A stretch of 64,000 nt of DNA from CAVWUA01 sp963758025 (GTDB lineage: Bacteria; Planctomycetota; Planctomycetia; Isosphaerales; Isosphaeraceae), in the NCBI GenBank assembly GCA_963758025.1, contig CAVWUA010000009.1, positions 124,001 through 188,000 on the forward strand. The letters run 5' to 3'. Of the stretch, positions 18,688 through 29,017 are shown one piece after another. The position numbers and the translations under genes were made by a program. How positions within the stretch are numbered: position 1 is the stretch's first letter; every line of letters begins with the position of its first letter. Under the pieces are notes generated by a model. It was not told the DNA's origin. It did no database searches and saw nothing but the letters and a program-made list of their open reading frames with translations.

Positions 18688-19320
18688 GCGAACTTTTGAG
18701 GCATGGTCGTGGCGGCTCTCGAGCCCCCGCCCCCGCGTCTCCGCCCGCCGGGATCGTGTCAACAAAGTGTCACTCCGGCCCCCCCGAAGTGCGGAACCGC
18801 GCACGGTCAACATCACCCTCAAAACGCGGGGGTTGGAGCCGAAAAATCGGCGTTTCTCCTTCAAGATTAGCAACTTACGGACACACGAGCCCGCTGATGC
18901 GTTCCGGTTCTCCTTTTCCCGGAGCGCGGCCGTCCCGGCCGACCCGGCATTGCGGCCGGGACGGCCGCGCTCCAGAAACCAGAAGGCATCAGCGGGTTCG
19001 TGAGGGAGAACCATATCTGGGCCGGAAACGAAAAAACGCGCCAATCGTTGTCTACGACACGGGGGACGCCGGTGGCTCGCCGGGAGAATGTCACTGAGGG
19101 GCTTTCGCGAGCCCGGTGGACGACGGCCCAGCCTCTCGTCCTGGTGGGGGAGAAGGACCCACTGGTCGGCGTCGCCAAGGTCCCGCGGAGGCTCGCGCGA
19201 CACTGGACACCGCGCGACGGCCTCGTATGATGGGGCTTCATCACAAACAAGGGCGAGGTCCGCGGGCGTCGCGGGCGTTGGCCGATTCCCTCCGACCCCA
19301 TCGAACGAGGCGTTCCGATC
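18688..19320. other. Gene-free gap holding a nested palindrome
   Basis: A 633-base stretch with no credible gene. Its main feature is the two-tier palindrome at 18884-19002, listed separately. The remainder (19003-19320) has open frames on both strands but none with family resemblance or a ribosome-binding site. Confidence 0.6.
18884..19002. repeat. Nested palindromic element (MITE-like)
   Basis: Outer arms of 17 bases, CACGAGCCCGCTGATGC at 18884-18900 and its complement at 18986-19002 (one mismatch), enclose a perfect 21-base inner stem at 18921-18941 and 18953-18973 that begins GGAGCGCGGCCGTCCCGG. The two-tier layout resembles a non-autonomous mobile repeat. The inner stem shares its GGAGCGC end with the one at 33113-33171. 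Confidence 0.85.
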
Positions 19321-20765
19321 ATGCGAGGGCGATCGACGATCTTGAGTGCGGGCCTCTGTCTTGTGTGGACCCTGGCTGGCATCGCGGTGGCGGGGCCGGT
19401 TCCGCCGGACGGGGAAAAGCTCAACGTGCTGTTCATCGCCGTGGACGACCTGAACAACGACCTGGGCTGCTACGGGCACCCGCTGGTGAAGTCGCCGAAC
19501 ATCGACCGGCTGGCCGCGCCGCGGCTTGCGGTTCGAGCGGGCGTATTGCCAGTACCCGCTGTGCAACCCCAGCCGCGCCTCGTTCATGACCGGCCGTCGG
19601 CCCGACACGACGGGCGTGCAGGAGAACGGCACCCACTTCCGCAAGAACATCCCCGACGTGGTCACGCTGCCGCAGCTTTTCCAGAAGCACGGCTACTTCA
19701 CCGCGCGGGTCGGCAAGATCTATCACTACGGCGTGCCGAAGCAGATCGGCACCAGCGGGCTGGACGACCCCCCTTCCTGGCGCGAGTTCGTCAACCCGCG
19801 CGGGCGGCGACGTGGACGACGAAGACCTGATCTTCAGCCTCAAGCCGGGCCAGTTCGGCGGCACCCTGAGCTGGCTGGCCGCCGAGGGGACCGACGAGGA
19901 GCAGACCGACGGCATCGGCGCCGACGGCGGCCATCCGCCTGCTGGAGCAGCACAAGGACGAGCCGTTCTTCCTCGCCGTGGGGTTCTACCGGCCGCACAC
20001 GCCGTACGTCGCCCCGAAGAAGTACTTCGAGCTGTACCCGCTCGATAAGATCCACCTGCCCGACGATCCGGCCGACGACCGGGAGGACATCCCGAAGCCC
20101 GCGCCTGTCGGTTAACCCGCCGGATTACGGGATCAACGAAAAGCTCCAGAAGGAGGCGACCCAGGCGTACCACGCCGCGACGACCTTCATGGACGCCCAG
20201 GTCGGCAAGGTGCTCGACGCGCTCGACCGCCTCGGCCTGGCGGACAAGACCGTCGTCGTGCTGTTCAGCGACCACGGCTATCACCTGGGCGAGCACGGGC
20301 TCTGGCAGAAGATGACCCTGTTCGAGGAGGCCTCGCGCGTGCCTCTGATCATCGCCGCCCCTGGCATGAAGGCGAAGGGCCGCGCGACGGATCGGCTGGC
20401 GGAGCTGGTGGACATGTACCCCACCCTGGCCGACCTCTGCGGCCTGCCGGCGCCCGAGGGGCTGGAGGGGCAGAGCCTCGAAACCCCTGCTGGACGACCC
20501 CGAGGCCCCCGGTCAACCTTGGGCGGTGACGCAGGTTCGCCGGGGCGGCCGGAACGGCGGGATCGAGGGATACGCGATCCGCAACGACCGCTATCGCTAC
20601 ATCGAGTGGGACGGCGGCGCCAAGGGGCGCGAGCTGTACGACCACCAGAAGGACCCTCGCGAGCACCACAATCTCGCCGACGATCCGGCGCACGCTTCGA
20701 CCCTCGCCGACATGCAACGCCTGCTCCGCGAGGCGAAGGCGACGTGGCAAGGCGGTTCCGAATGA
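19321..20765 (+). CDS. Sulfatase, iduronate-2-sulfatase-like (five frame breaks)
   Basis: A secreted type I sulfatase of about 480 residues, spread over six frame segments. It has a signal peptide ending 'AGIAVAGPVPP', then 'NVLFIAVDDLNNDLGCYGHP' with metal-binding aspartates, 'CNPSRASFMTGRRPDTTGV' with the formylglycine site CxPSR, 'GFYRPHTPYVAPKKYF', 'FSDHGYHLGEHG' and 'ENDRYR'-like C-terminal 'RNDRYRYIEW'. Frames change near 19517, 19800, 19927, 20103 and 20482. In each case removing a single G or C restores the family sequence, so all five are +1 changes. It is either a consensus error cluster or a decaying gene. Planctomycetes use such enzymes on sulfated polysaccharides; an anaerobic or FGE-type maturase is not in the window. 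Confidence 0.88.
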
Positions 20766-20793
20766 GCGGAACGGTCTGTTGTGATCCGGCGTC

Positions 20794-21703
20794 ATGACGT
20801 CCGCCGCGCCTCAGGATCTCTCGCTCCGGCCCGTCCTCTGGATGCTGGCCGGAGCGCTCGGCTTCGCCGGCATGGGCGGCTTCGCCCACGCGCTCGGCTC
20901 GCGTTGCGACTGGCTCGTCATCGGCCTGGTGCGCGCGGCGTTCATGTTCGTCGCGATGGTCCTCTGGGCCCGCGCGTCGCACGTGCGGCTGGTCGTGTTC
21001 CACCCGCCGACCTTGTGGGTCCGCAGCATCGCCGGCAGCGTCAGCCTCGTCTGCAACTTCTTCGCCCTGACCCGTCTGCCGGTGGCCGACGCGATCACGA
21101 TCTCGAACATCTATCCTCTCTGGATCGTGCTCCTGACGGCCCTCTGGCTCCGGCAGCCGCCGACCTTGCGGGAGTTCCTGGGCGTGGTCAGCGGCCTGGC
21201 CGGCGTCGCCTTGATCCAGCGTCCGCATCTCGGCGGCGACCGCTTCGCCGTGCTCGTGGCCGTATTCAGCTCCGTCTCGACGGCCCTGGCGATGCTCGGC
21301 CTGCACCGGCTCAAGGGGATCGACGCGAGGGCCATCATGGCGCACTTCGCCGGGGTCTCCAGCCTCATCGCGGGCCTCTGGCTCCTGGCGAAACCGGAAG
21401 CGCTCTCGCCCGAGGTGCTGGAACCGGGCACGCTCGGAATGCTTCTGGGGGTCTGCGTCACCGGGACATTCGGCCAGTTCTGTCTGACCAAGGCGTATGC
21501 CGCCGGCCCCCCGTCGCGGGTCTCCGTGGTCGGTCTGAGCCAGGTGGTCTTCGCGATGGCGATCGACGTGCTGCTTCTGGGGACGGACCCTCTCCCCCTT
21601 GACACTCGCCGGGTTCGCCCTGGTGCTGGCCCCGGTCGGCTGGCTGACCGGCCGCGCGGGGCGTCGGCTCTCGGCGCTGGCCCGGGCCGGCTCCCGAACC
21701 TGA
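20794..21703 (+). CDS. DMT/EamA-family permease (late frame break)
   Basis: A ten-helix drug/metabolite transporter type protein of about 302 residues with two EamA halves: the first from 'PVLWMLAGALGFAGMGGFAH', the second from 'RFAVLVAVFSSVSTALAMLG'. Motifs such as 'FFALTRLPVADAITISNIYP' and 'GQFCLTKAYAAGPPSRVSVV' are typical. In the last helix an extra C in a CCCCC run near 21598 shifts the frame; removing it restores 'LTLAGFALVLAPVGWLTGR' and a stop at 21701-21703. The transported compound is unknown. It starts 28 bases after the sulfatase stop. Confidence 0.88.
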
Positions 21704-21833
21704 TGGCCGGCTTCCGCGTCCACAGTCCGGCAAGACGCGGCCTGTCCCCCCGTCCGTCTTCCGGCGTACAATGCAGATTCGAGAGAGAGGGGAACCCGAC
21801 GGCCCACTTATTTTTCCGCGGAGCGTGAACGAC

Positions 21834-23952
21834 GTGGCGACCGCGAACCGGACCACCATCAAGAGCGTTTGCCCGCTCGATTGTCCCGACACGTGCGGCA
21901 TGGTCGTCCAGGTCGAGGATGGCCGCGCCGTGGACCTGCGAGGCGACCGCGACCACCCGTTCACCCGGGGGTTCCTCTGCCAGAAGATGGCCCGCTATCT
22001 CGACCGCGTGTACAGCGCTGACCGGTTGATGCACCCGCTGAAGCGGGTCGGCCCGAAAGGCTCGGGCCGGTTTGAGCGGATCGGCTGGGACGAGGCGATC
22101 GCGACGATCGCCGAGCGGTTCGCGGCCATCGCGGCGACGGCCGACGGTCCGCAGGCGATCCTGCCGTACAGCTACTACGGCACGATGGGGAAGCTCCAGG
22201 CGAGCAGCCTCGACCGCCGGTTCTTCCACCGGCTCGGGGCCTCGATGCTCGACCGGACGATCTGCGCCTCGGCCGGCGCGGCCGGTTACGAGTACACCCT
22301 CGGGCGCGGGCGTCTCGGCGCCGATCCGCTGGCGGTGCCCGGATGCAAGCTGATCCTCAACTGGGGCTCGAACACCGTCAACACGAACAGCCATCTCTGG
22401 AGCCTGATGGTCAAGGCCCGCAGCTCGGGCGCGACGCTCGTGGCGATCGACCCGTATCGCAGCCCGACCGCCGCGCGTTGCGACTGGCACATCCAGCCCC
22501 GCCCCGGCACCGATGCCGCCCTGGCCCTCGGCTTGATGCACGTCCTCTGGCGGGACGGCTTGCAGGATGACGATTACCTCCAGCGCGGCACCGTCGGCGC
22601 TCCTTTGCTCCGCCAGCGGGTCCTGGAGGAATATCCGCCCGACCGCGTGGCCGGGATCACCGGCGTGGACGTCTTCGAGATCGAGACCCTCGCCCACCGC
22701 TTCGCCAGGGAACAACCCGCGCTGATCCGCCTGAATTACGGCCTTCAGCGCCATCACGGCGGCGGCATGGCCGTGCGGACGATCGCCTGTCTGCCGGCGA
22801 TCGTCGGCGCCTGGCGGCACCCCGGCGGCGGCGCGATGCTCTCGACGAGCGGCACGTACGACTTCAACATGGCCCGCCTGACCCGCCCCGACCTCGCCCC
22901 GCCGGGCACCCGCACCGTCAACATGAACCAACTGGCCGAGGCCCTCGCGGGCGAGTTGCCGGGGCCGCCCGTGCAAGGCGCTGTATGTGTATAACTGCAA
23001 CCCGGCCGCCGTCGCGCCCGATGCCGGTCGGGTGATTCAGGGGCTTGTCGCGCGAGGATCTATTCACCGTCGTCCACGAGCAGTTCCCGACCGATACGGT
23101 CGATTTCGCCGATGTCGTGCTGCCGGCGACGACCCAGCTGGAGCACCTTGACATGCACGGCTCCTACGGCCACCACTTCGTGATGCTCAACCCGCCCGCC
23201 ATCGCTCCGATGGGGCGAATGCCGCTCGAACAACGACGTGTTCCGTGCCCTCGCCGCGCGGCTCGGGTTCGAGGCCGGAGCTATTCCCGGACGACGAGAC
23301 GCTGATCCGCGAGGCCCTCGACGGCGGCCCCTCGATGGAGGGGATCACCCTGGAGCGGTTGCGGCAGGACGGTCGATCCGTCTGAACCTGCCCGCGCGCT
23401 CATGCGCCGTTCGCCGACGGGAACTTCCCGACCCCCTCGGGCAAGTGCGAGCTGTTTTCCGAACGGATGCGGGCCGAGGGGTTCGACCCGCTGCCGACGT
23501 ACATCCCGCCTCGTGAGGACCCGCAAACCCGTCCCGACCTGGCGGCGACCTATCCGTTGCAGTTGCTCAGCCCCCCTCGCCCGCAGTTTCTCAACTCGAC
23601 GTTCGCCAACTCTCGGCAACATCGCAACGCCGCGGGCGAGCCGACCGTCGAGCTATCCGCCGAGGACGCCGCCGCGCGCGGACTGACCGACGGCCAGTGG
23701 GCCGAGGTCGTCAACGCCCGCGGCCGGTTCGTGGCCCGCGTCGCCCTGACCGGCTCGGTCCGTCCGGGCGTGGCGGTGGCGACCGGCATCTACTGGCACA
23801 AGCTCAGCCCCGGCGGAGCGAACGTCAACGCCACCACATCCTCGGCCCTGACCGACATGGGCGGCGGGGCGACGTTCTTTGATAACCTGGTGGAGGTCCG
23901 CCCCTGGAAGGGGGACGAGAATCGGCTGGAGACCATGCCGCCTTTACACTGA
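21834..23952 (+). CDS. Molybdopterin oxidoreductase with Fe4S4 site (frame breaks)
   Basis: A protein of about 700 residues of the DMSO-reductase/formate-dehydrogenase superfamily. The N-terminal 'SVCPLDCPDTCGMVVQVEDG' and 'GFLCQKMARY' supply the four cysteines of a [4Fe-4S] cluster. 'LNWGSNTVNTNSHLW' and 'IDPYRSPTA' bind the bis-MGD cofactor, and the C-terminal barrel has 'PLQLLSPPRPQFLNSTFAN' and 'GVAVATGIYWHKLSPGGANV'. The start GTG at 21834 has GGAG ten bases upstream. The frame changes about seven times between 22971 and 23400, mostly by one extra G/C, while the first 375 and last 160 residues are clean. No TAT signal is visible, so it may be cytoplasmic. The substrate cannot be told. 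Confidence 0.85.
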
Positions 23953-24042
23953 CGAGACGTTCGAGCACGATGAAACGGTCGGCGCGGACGGGATGATCGG
24001 CCTGTCCTCCGTCGCGGAGCGTCACCTTCGGGAGTCCTGTTC

Positions 24043-24342
24043 ATGACCTCGCTGCTGTCCCGCCTGATCCGGCCCCGGCGGAGGGCCGAGCACCTGACCT
24101 TCACCGTGTACACGCGCCGGCAATGCTGCTGTTGCCATAAGGCGCTCGACCTGCTGAAGGACCATCGGCGCCGGCACGGGTTCGCGATCGAAGAGATCGA
24201 CATCGACGGTGACCCGGAACTGGTCGAGAAGTACGGCCTATCGGTGCCGGTCGTGGCTGTCGGGGGCAAGGTGCGTTTCCGAGGGGTGGTGAATCCCATT
24301 CTGCTGGATCGCCTGCTCGCTGCCGAAAGCCGGGGGGCGTGA
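24043..24342 (+). CDS. Glutaredoxin-like protein
   Basis: A 99-residue thioredoxin-fold protein: 'FTVYTRRQCCCCHKALDLL' places a run of four cysteines (C28-C31) at the redox position, 'IEEIDIDGDPELVEKYG' follows, and 'SVPVVAVGGKVRFRGVV' has the cis-proline and glutathione-binding-like strand. The family is often called glutaredoxin-2-like/DUF836. The next gene begins 1 base after its stop, so the two are one operon. Confidence 0.88.
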   Translation: MTSLLSRLIRPRRRAEHLTFTVYTRRQCCCCHKALDLLKDHRRRHGFAIEEIDIDGDPELVEKYGLSVPVVAVGGKVRFRGVVNPILLDRLLAAESRGA

Positions 24343-24343
24343 C

Positions 24344-25045
24344 GTGGCGTGGTCTTTACCGGAACGGGCCGTCCTGGGCATCTTCGGCAAGAAACCCGAG
24401 GCGGGGAAGGTCAAGACGCGGCTGGCGCAGGCCCTCGGCGACACGATCGCCGCCGAGATCCACGAGGCGATGCTGTTCGACCTGCTCGACCTCTGGAGCT
24501 CCGAGCGTTACATCGAGCCCGGCGGCCGCCGCGTGCTGGTGTACGCCCCTGACGACGCCGGCCCCTGGTTCGATCCGAGGGTTCCCGCCGCGTTCGCGCT
24601 CCAGCCGCAGACCGAGGGCGACCTGGGGACGCGCATGCGGAACTTCTTCGCCGGTGAGTTCGAGGAGGGGGCCTCGCGGGTCGTCCTGATCGGCTCGGAC
24701 AGCCCGACGCTCGATCCCACGGTCGTCATCAGCGCGTTCCTCTGCCTGGAAGGCCGCGACGTGGTGCTCGGACCCTCGACCGACGGCGGATATTACCTTG
24801 TCGGTTGCCGCCCGCCCGTGCCGCCGATCTTCGACGGCATCGACTGGAGCACCCCCGATGTGCTCGGCCAGACGATCGACCGGCTCCGCGATACGGGCCT
24901 CTCGCTGGCCGTCCTGCCTCCCTCGTATGACGTGGACACGCCCGACGACTGGACGGTCCTGGCCGGGCATGTCCGGGCCTTGCGGCGCGCGGGCGTCGAT
25001 CCCGGATTGCCCCGCGTCGAGGCGCTGATCGCGCGGCAGGCGTGA
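24344..25045 (+). CDS. TIGR04282/DUF2064-type nucleotidyl- or glycosyltransferase
   Basis: A 233-residue GT-A-fold protein. 'LGIFGKKPEAGKVKTRLAQA' is the N-terminal family signature, 'RVVLIGSDSPTLD' supplies the DxD-like site, and 'DVVLGPSTDGGYYLVG' is the conserved substrate loop. Related proteins are annotated as glycosyltransferases and are often found near radical-SAM/selenodomain genes; the substrate is not known. Start GTG at 24344 sits right after the glutaredoxin stop, giving tight coupling. Confidence 0.88.
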   Translation: MAWSLPERAVLGIFGKKPEAGKVKTRLAQALGDTIAAEIHEAMLFDLLDLWSSERYIEPGGRRVLVYAPDDAGPWFDPRVPAAFALQPQTEGDLGTRMRNFFAGEFEEGASRVVLIGSDSPTLDPTVVISAFLCLEGRDVVLGPSTDGGYYLVGCRPPVPPIFDGIDWSTPDVLGQTIDRLRDTGLSLAVLPPSYDVDTPDDWTVLAGHVRALRRAGVDPGLPRVEALIARQA

Positions 25046-25055
25046 GGCATTGTCG

Positions 25056-26319
25056 TCAAACGACGGCGTCCTTCCGATCCATCAGGGACTCCGGCGCATT
25101 GCACGCATCGTCGAGCGCATTGCCCTGGCTCATCCGGGAGGCGAGTTCCCGACCGTGGGCCGCGATCTCGACCGAGCCAAGCAGCGTTTTCAGGACCTCG
25201 ACCACGGCGGGGGCCTGGTACGCCTTCGGCAAGAGCGTGCGGCCGACGCCCAGCCGCTGAAGCCGCGCGGCGTTGTCAAATTGATCGTGCGCCAGGGGGC
25301 TGACCAGTTGCGGAAGGCCCGCCGCGAGCCCCTGGGCCGTCGTGCCAATCCCGCCGTGATGCACCAGGGCCGCCGCGTGCGGCAAGAGCTGGCTGAACGG
25401 GTACGTAGGAGACGTGCCGGACCCCGTCCGGCAGCGTGGGAGGCAGTTGCTCCGGGTGCCGCGTCAGCAGCAGGCCCCGTCGGCCAAGCCGTCGGCACGC
25501 CTCGGCCGAACCGCGAAGAACGATTCCCCCTGCGTCATGGCCGTGCCGGCGGTGAAGACGATTGGCGGCTCACCCGAGGCAAGAAAGTCAGCGATCTCCG
25601 GTGCAAGGTCCTGATCGTCGCGCTCGTCGTACAAGGGGAAACCGGTCAGCCGAAGCTGCGGCGGCCAGTCCGGTTGCGGCGGCGCGAACCACTCCGGGAA
25701 GAGGCCGAGGATCAATTCCGGTGAGAGACACCACTCGTTGAAGATCCGCCGCACCGGAGGCAGGCCGAACTCCGGCGCGGAAAGCGTTGATCGTCGGGGC
25801 GGCTCTCGGGTCGATGAAGGCCCTGTCCAGAAACCAGAAGAACGCGCGCTTGAGAATCGGCGGCGTCCGTTCGCCGATGGGGACTCCCGGTAGTGTGGGG
25901 ATGGCATGGACGCTTCGGAGCACGGCCGGTTGCAGGTGGACCGTGGACATCGGGACGCCCAGAACCTCCTGCGCGACCCGCGCGCCGAAGGCGGTCACCT
26001 GCGCCGCGACGAGCGTCTCGCCCGGAACGTGGTGCCGGGCGATGATCTCGAAGCAAGGGCGGAGCAACTCCAGCGTGAGCTTGATCACGAGCGCGAACCC
26101 GCGCCTCGGGTCCCACAGGTCGGGGTTCTTGAGTGTGCTCCGGTAGTCCTCCTCGGTCCCCAGAGCCTCGAAGTCCAGTCCTTCCCCGCGTGCGAGCGGC
26201 TCGAAGTGGGCGTTGGTCACGATCGTGACCTGGTGCCCCCTGCGTCGCAGGGCCACCCCCAGACCGACGAAGGGATGAACGTCTCCAGAACTGCCGATCG
26301 GGATGAGGAGGATCTTCAT
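25056..26319 (-). CDS. UGT-type glycosyltransferase (family 1, frame breaks)
   Basis: A protein of about 420 residues. It opens 'MKILLIPIGSSGDVHPFVGL', the N-terminal loop of MGT/UGT-type glycosyltransferases that act on lipophilic acceptors such as sterols, antibiotics or lipids. The C-terminal donor-binding part reads 'FSQLLPHAAALVHHGGIGTT' and 'AAGLPQLVSPLAHDQFDNAA', a clear GT1 signature. Three single-base shifts are inferred near 25778 (+1), 25505 (-1) and 25402 (+1). The ATG at 26319 has AGGAGG-like TCCTCAT complement upstream only weakly. It converges on the TIGR04282 gene; stops are 11 bases apart. Confidence 0.87.
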
Positions 26320-26455
26320 GAACGGCTCGCCTCGGCTGATCACATTCCCGGATCTTATGATCGCAGAGCCCGCGACCAGCCGTGAGCATTTTTTCGCAAA
26401 TCGGGAGAAAGCCAATCCGCCCTCATCCGATCGGATTCCTCGACCAGTTCTACCT

Positions 26456-28731
26456 CTAGCAGCGGCGGACGCGATCCTGATCGAGCGCATCCCACCAGGA
26501 AAGTGGCGGAGCGATCCAGGCCGTCGTGGTGTCGATCGACCGCGATCCTGAGACGCTCTGCGCGCGGATACTGAAGCCATCACTCGGTGGCGCCGGGAGC
26601 GGGATGGGATGGCCACCGTAGAGGGTCCCCTGGCCAAACTGCAGGAGGATGTTGTTCGCCGGGCTGGAGGTGTAAAGGGTGAACCGCGAATCGGTCGGCT
26701 GATAGACGCCGACGTCGGTGATCCCATCGCCGTCAAAGTCGCCGGTGACGGGGATCGGATGGCCGCCGTAGAGCGTCCCCTGGCCAAACTGGAGCGGGAT
26801 GTTGTCCGCCGGACTGGAGGTATAGAGGGTGAACCGCGAATCGGTCGGCTGGTAGATGCCGACGTCGGTGATCCCGTCGCCGTCGAAGTCGCCGGTGACG
26901 GGGATCGGATGGCCGCCGTAGAGGGTCCCCTGACCAAACTGGAGCGGGATGTTGTCCGCCGGGCTCGACGTGTAGAGGGTGAACCGTGAGTCCGTCGGCT
27001 GATAGACCCCCACGTCGCTGATCCCATCCCCGTCGAAGTCACCGGTGACGGGGATCGGATGGCCGCCGTAGAGCGTCCCTTGACCAAACTGAAGCGGAAT
27101 GTTGTTCGATGGGCCGGAGGTATACAGGGTGAACCGCGAGTCCGTCGGCTGATAGACCCCCACGTCAGTGATCCCATCCCCGTCGAAGTCGCCGGTGACG
27201 GGGACCGGATGACCGCCGTAGAGGGTGCCCTGGCCGAACTGGAGGAGGATGTTGTTCGACGGGCTGGAGGTGTAGAGGGTGAACCGGGAATCGGTCGGCT
27301 GATAGACGCCGACGTCGGTGATTCCGTCGCCGTCGAAGTCGCCGGTGACGGGGACCGGATGACCGCCGTAGAGCGTCCCCTGACCGAACTGGAGCGGGAT
27401 GTTGTCCGCTGGACTCGACGTGTAGAGGGTGAACCGGGAATCGGTCGGCTGGTAGATGCCGACGTCGGTGATCCCGTCGCCGTCGTAGTCCGCGATTGTC
27501 GCGTTGCGGACGACGTGGATGGTTGTTGAGGCCGGACTGCTCCAGGCGCCGCTGTTGTCCCATGCCAGTGCGAACAGGCGACGGGTCCCTTCCGGGAGGT
27601 CCGCCGAGCCGGACCACGAGGCGGACCCTTGCGAGGGGACGGCCTCACCGAGCTTCGGGTCGTCTGGGTCGAGCTTGCTGTCGTTGTTCTGATCCCAGTA
27701 GAACGTGACGCGCGTCACCGAACCATCGGGGTCGGACGGGCCGCTGGCCGTCAAACGGAGCGAATGCGACCGATTGACGTAAGGATCGGGTTGGGCCGTC
27801 AGAGTGCCGAGATCGGGGCTTGGTTCTCATCGTCGATGTTGACCACCGGGACGTCGGGGCCGTTCACGCCGTCGTAGCGGTTGTCGGCGCTGGTGATCGG
27901 CCCGGTCATGATCGTGTAGTTGATGTTGCCATCCTTCACCGGATCATCCACGCCGGTGATGTGGACCGTCTGAGGCACATTCCAGTTCGCCGACGTGAAG
28001 GTCAGGCTCGTCGGCAGAACGGTGCCCTCGGTCGGGTCGCTGGAGGACAGCCCCAGAACCACGTCGGCGATTGGTGGCGTATCGAGCACGACGTCAAACG
28101 TGGCCTGGCCGCCGGTCTCGCTGGTCGTGAGGCCGGCGGTCGGCGCGATCAGGACCTTCCCCGGCACGGCTTCAACGGCGATCTTGCCGTCGAGCGCGTC
28201 ACCGGCCTGGTCGCTGGGGGCCGGGTTCAGCGGGATGCCGTCCTCGTTCAGTGTGGTGAAGGTCAGGCCGATGTGTTCTCGCAGGTTGATGATCGCATCA
28301 CCGCTCTGGGCCAGGGGGCGGATGTGGAACGTGATCTCCAGCAGGCTGCCGGGCGCCTGGGTGGAAATCGGTCCCAGCAAGCGTCCCATGCCGACCTGGA
28401 TCGTCCCGGCGGCGGGGTCGAGGTTGACGAGGAACGTGTCGAAGTCCGAGGTCAACGTGCCGAGGCGGACGTCGTTCATCGACGCGACATCCAGACGAGT
28501 CGTGTCGTAGGAGATGGCGATGTCGGCCGCCTCCAGTCCTCCGGCGTTGTCGATCGTCAAGGGGACCACGAGCGTCTCGCCCGCCTTACCGCTCAACGTG
28601 CTCGGAAACTGGAGCGTCGAGAGCACGATGCGCCCTTCCAGCGATTCGACAGCCCAGCGTCGTCCGCGCCGAGGGTGGTTCGAACGCCTTCGTCCGCCTG
28701 CCCATTTTCTCAACAATCCGTGGCCGGCCAT
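26456..28731 (-). CDS. Extracellular cohesin-like/FG-GAP repeat protein (one frame break)
   Basis: A secreted protein of about 760 residues. The basic N-terminus is followed by 'WAVESLEGRIVLS', a segment typical of large planctomycete exported proteins. Residues about 40-165 resemble a cohesin-type beta-sandwich ('FPSTLSGKAGETLVVPLTIDN'). A second beta domain has 'SETGGQATFDVVLDTPPIAD' and 'TSANWNVPQTVHITGVDD'. After a missing base near 27815 the frame continues with an Ig-like domain and then six-plus 50-residue FG-GAP/VCBS-type units, each with a D-x-D-x-D-G calcium-loop ('DFDGDGITDVG'), 'YQPTDSRFTLYTS' and 'LQFGQGTLYGGHP'. The start at 28731 is favoured by GAGG upstream; 28767 is the longer alternative. 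Adhesion or surface binding is likely. Confidence 0.85.
26611..27490 (-). repeat. 150-bp in-frame tandem repeats in FG-GAP gene
   Basis: Six copies with an exact 150-base period, starting with the shared 'GGCCGCCGTAGAG' block at about 26611, 26761, 26911, 27061, 27211 and 27361, plus a partial seventh. Copies differ at only a few bases each, many of them synonymous. Each encodes one 50-residue propeller-type unit. Confidence 0.92.
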
Positions 28732-29017
28732 GATTCTCATCCTCGGTGTCGGAGCGAGCGATGTCATCCCTGAATGCGCGCCGGACCATCACGTCGGTCG
28801 GGACATTCCGGTGGGATCAACGCGAATCCATCGTATCGCGTCCATGAAGGAAATAAAATGCAAGGTGACATCATTCGATTCGTTCGCTCAACACGCCTCG
28901 CCCTGGCGCGATTTCAGGACCAATCCGTCTGCCGTGACGGGACGTTCCCGGCTATGATTCGGGTTGGGATCAGCCGGATGATCGTGAACACGTGGACCGA
29001 CTTGCCGAGAGATACTC
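28732..29017. other. Divergent promoter gap, no gene seen
   Basis: The gap separates the FG-GAP gene (minus) from the CysQ-like gene (plus). It has an AT-richer patch around 28845-28880 that could hold promoters, but no recognisable element. Confidence 0.4.

Noticed and set aside
19517..20482. Programmed +1 frameshifting in the sulfatase
   Set aside because: Five shifts at unrelated sites with no shared slippery motif or stimulatory structure do not fit programmed recoding.
26611..27490. CRISPR array
   Set aside because: The repeats are directly adjacent, 150 bases long and coding; there are no short repeats with unique spacers.
26609..27529. Repeated open frames on the plus strand over the 150-bp repeats
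   Set aside because: They arise only because the repeat unit is a multiple of three; the opposite strand encodes well-known FG-GAP units.
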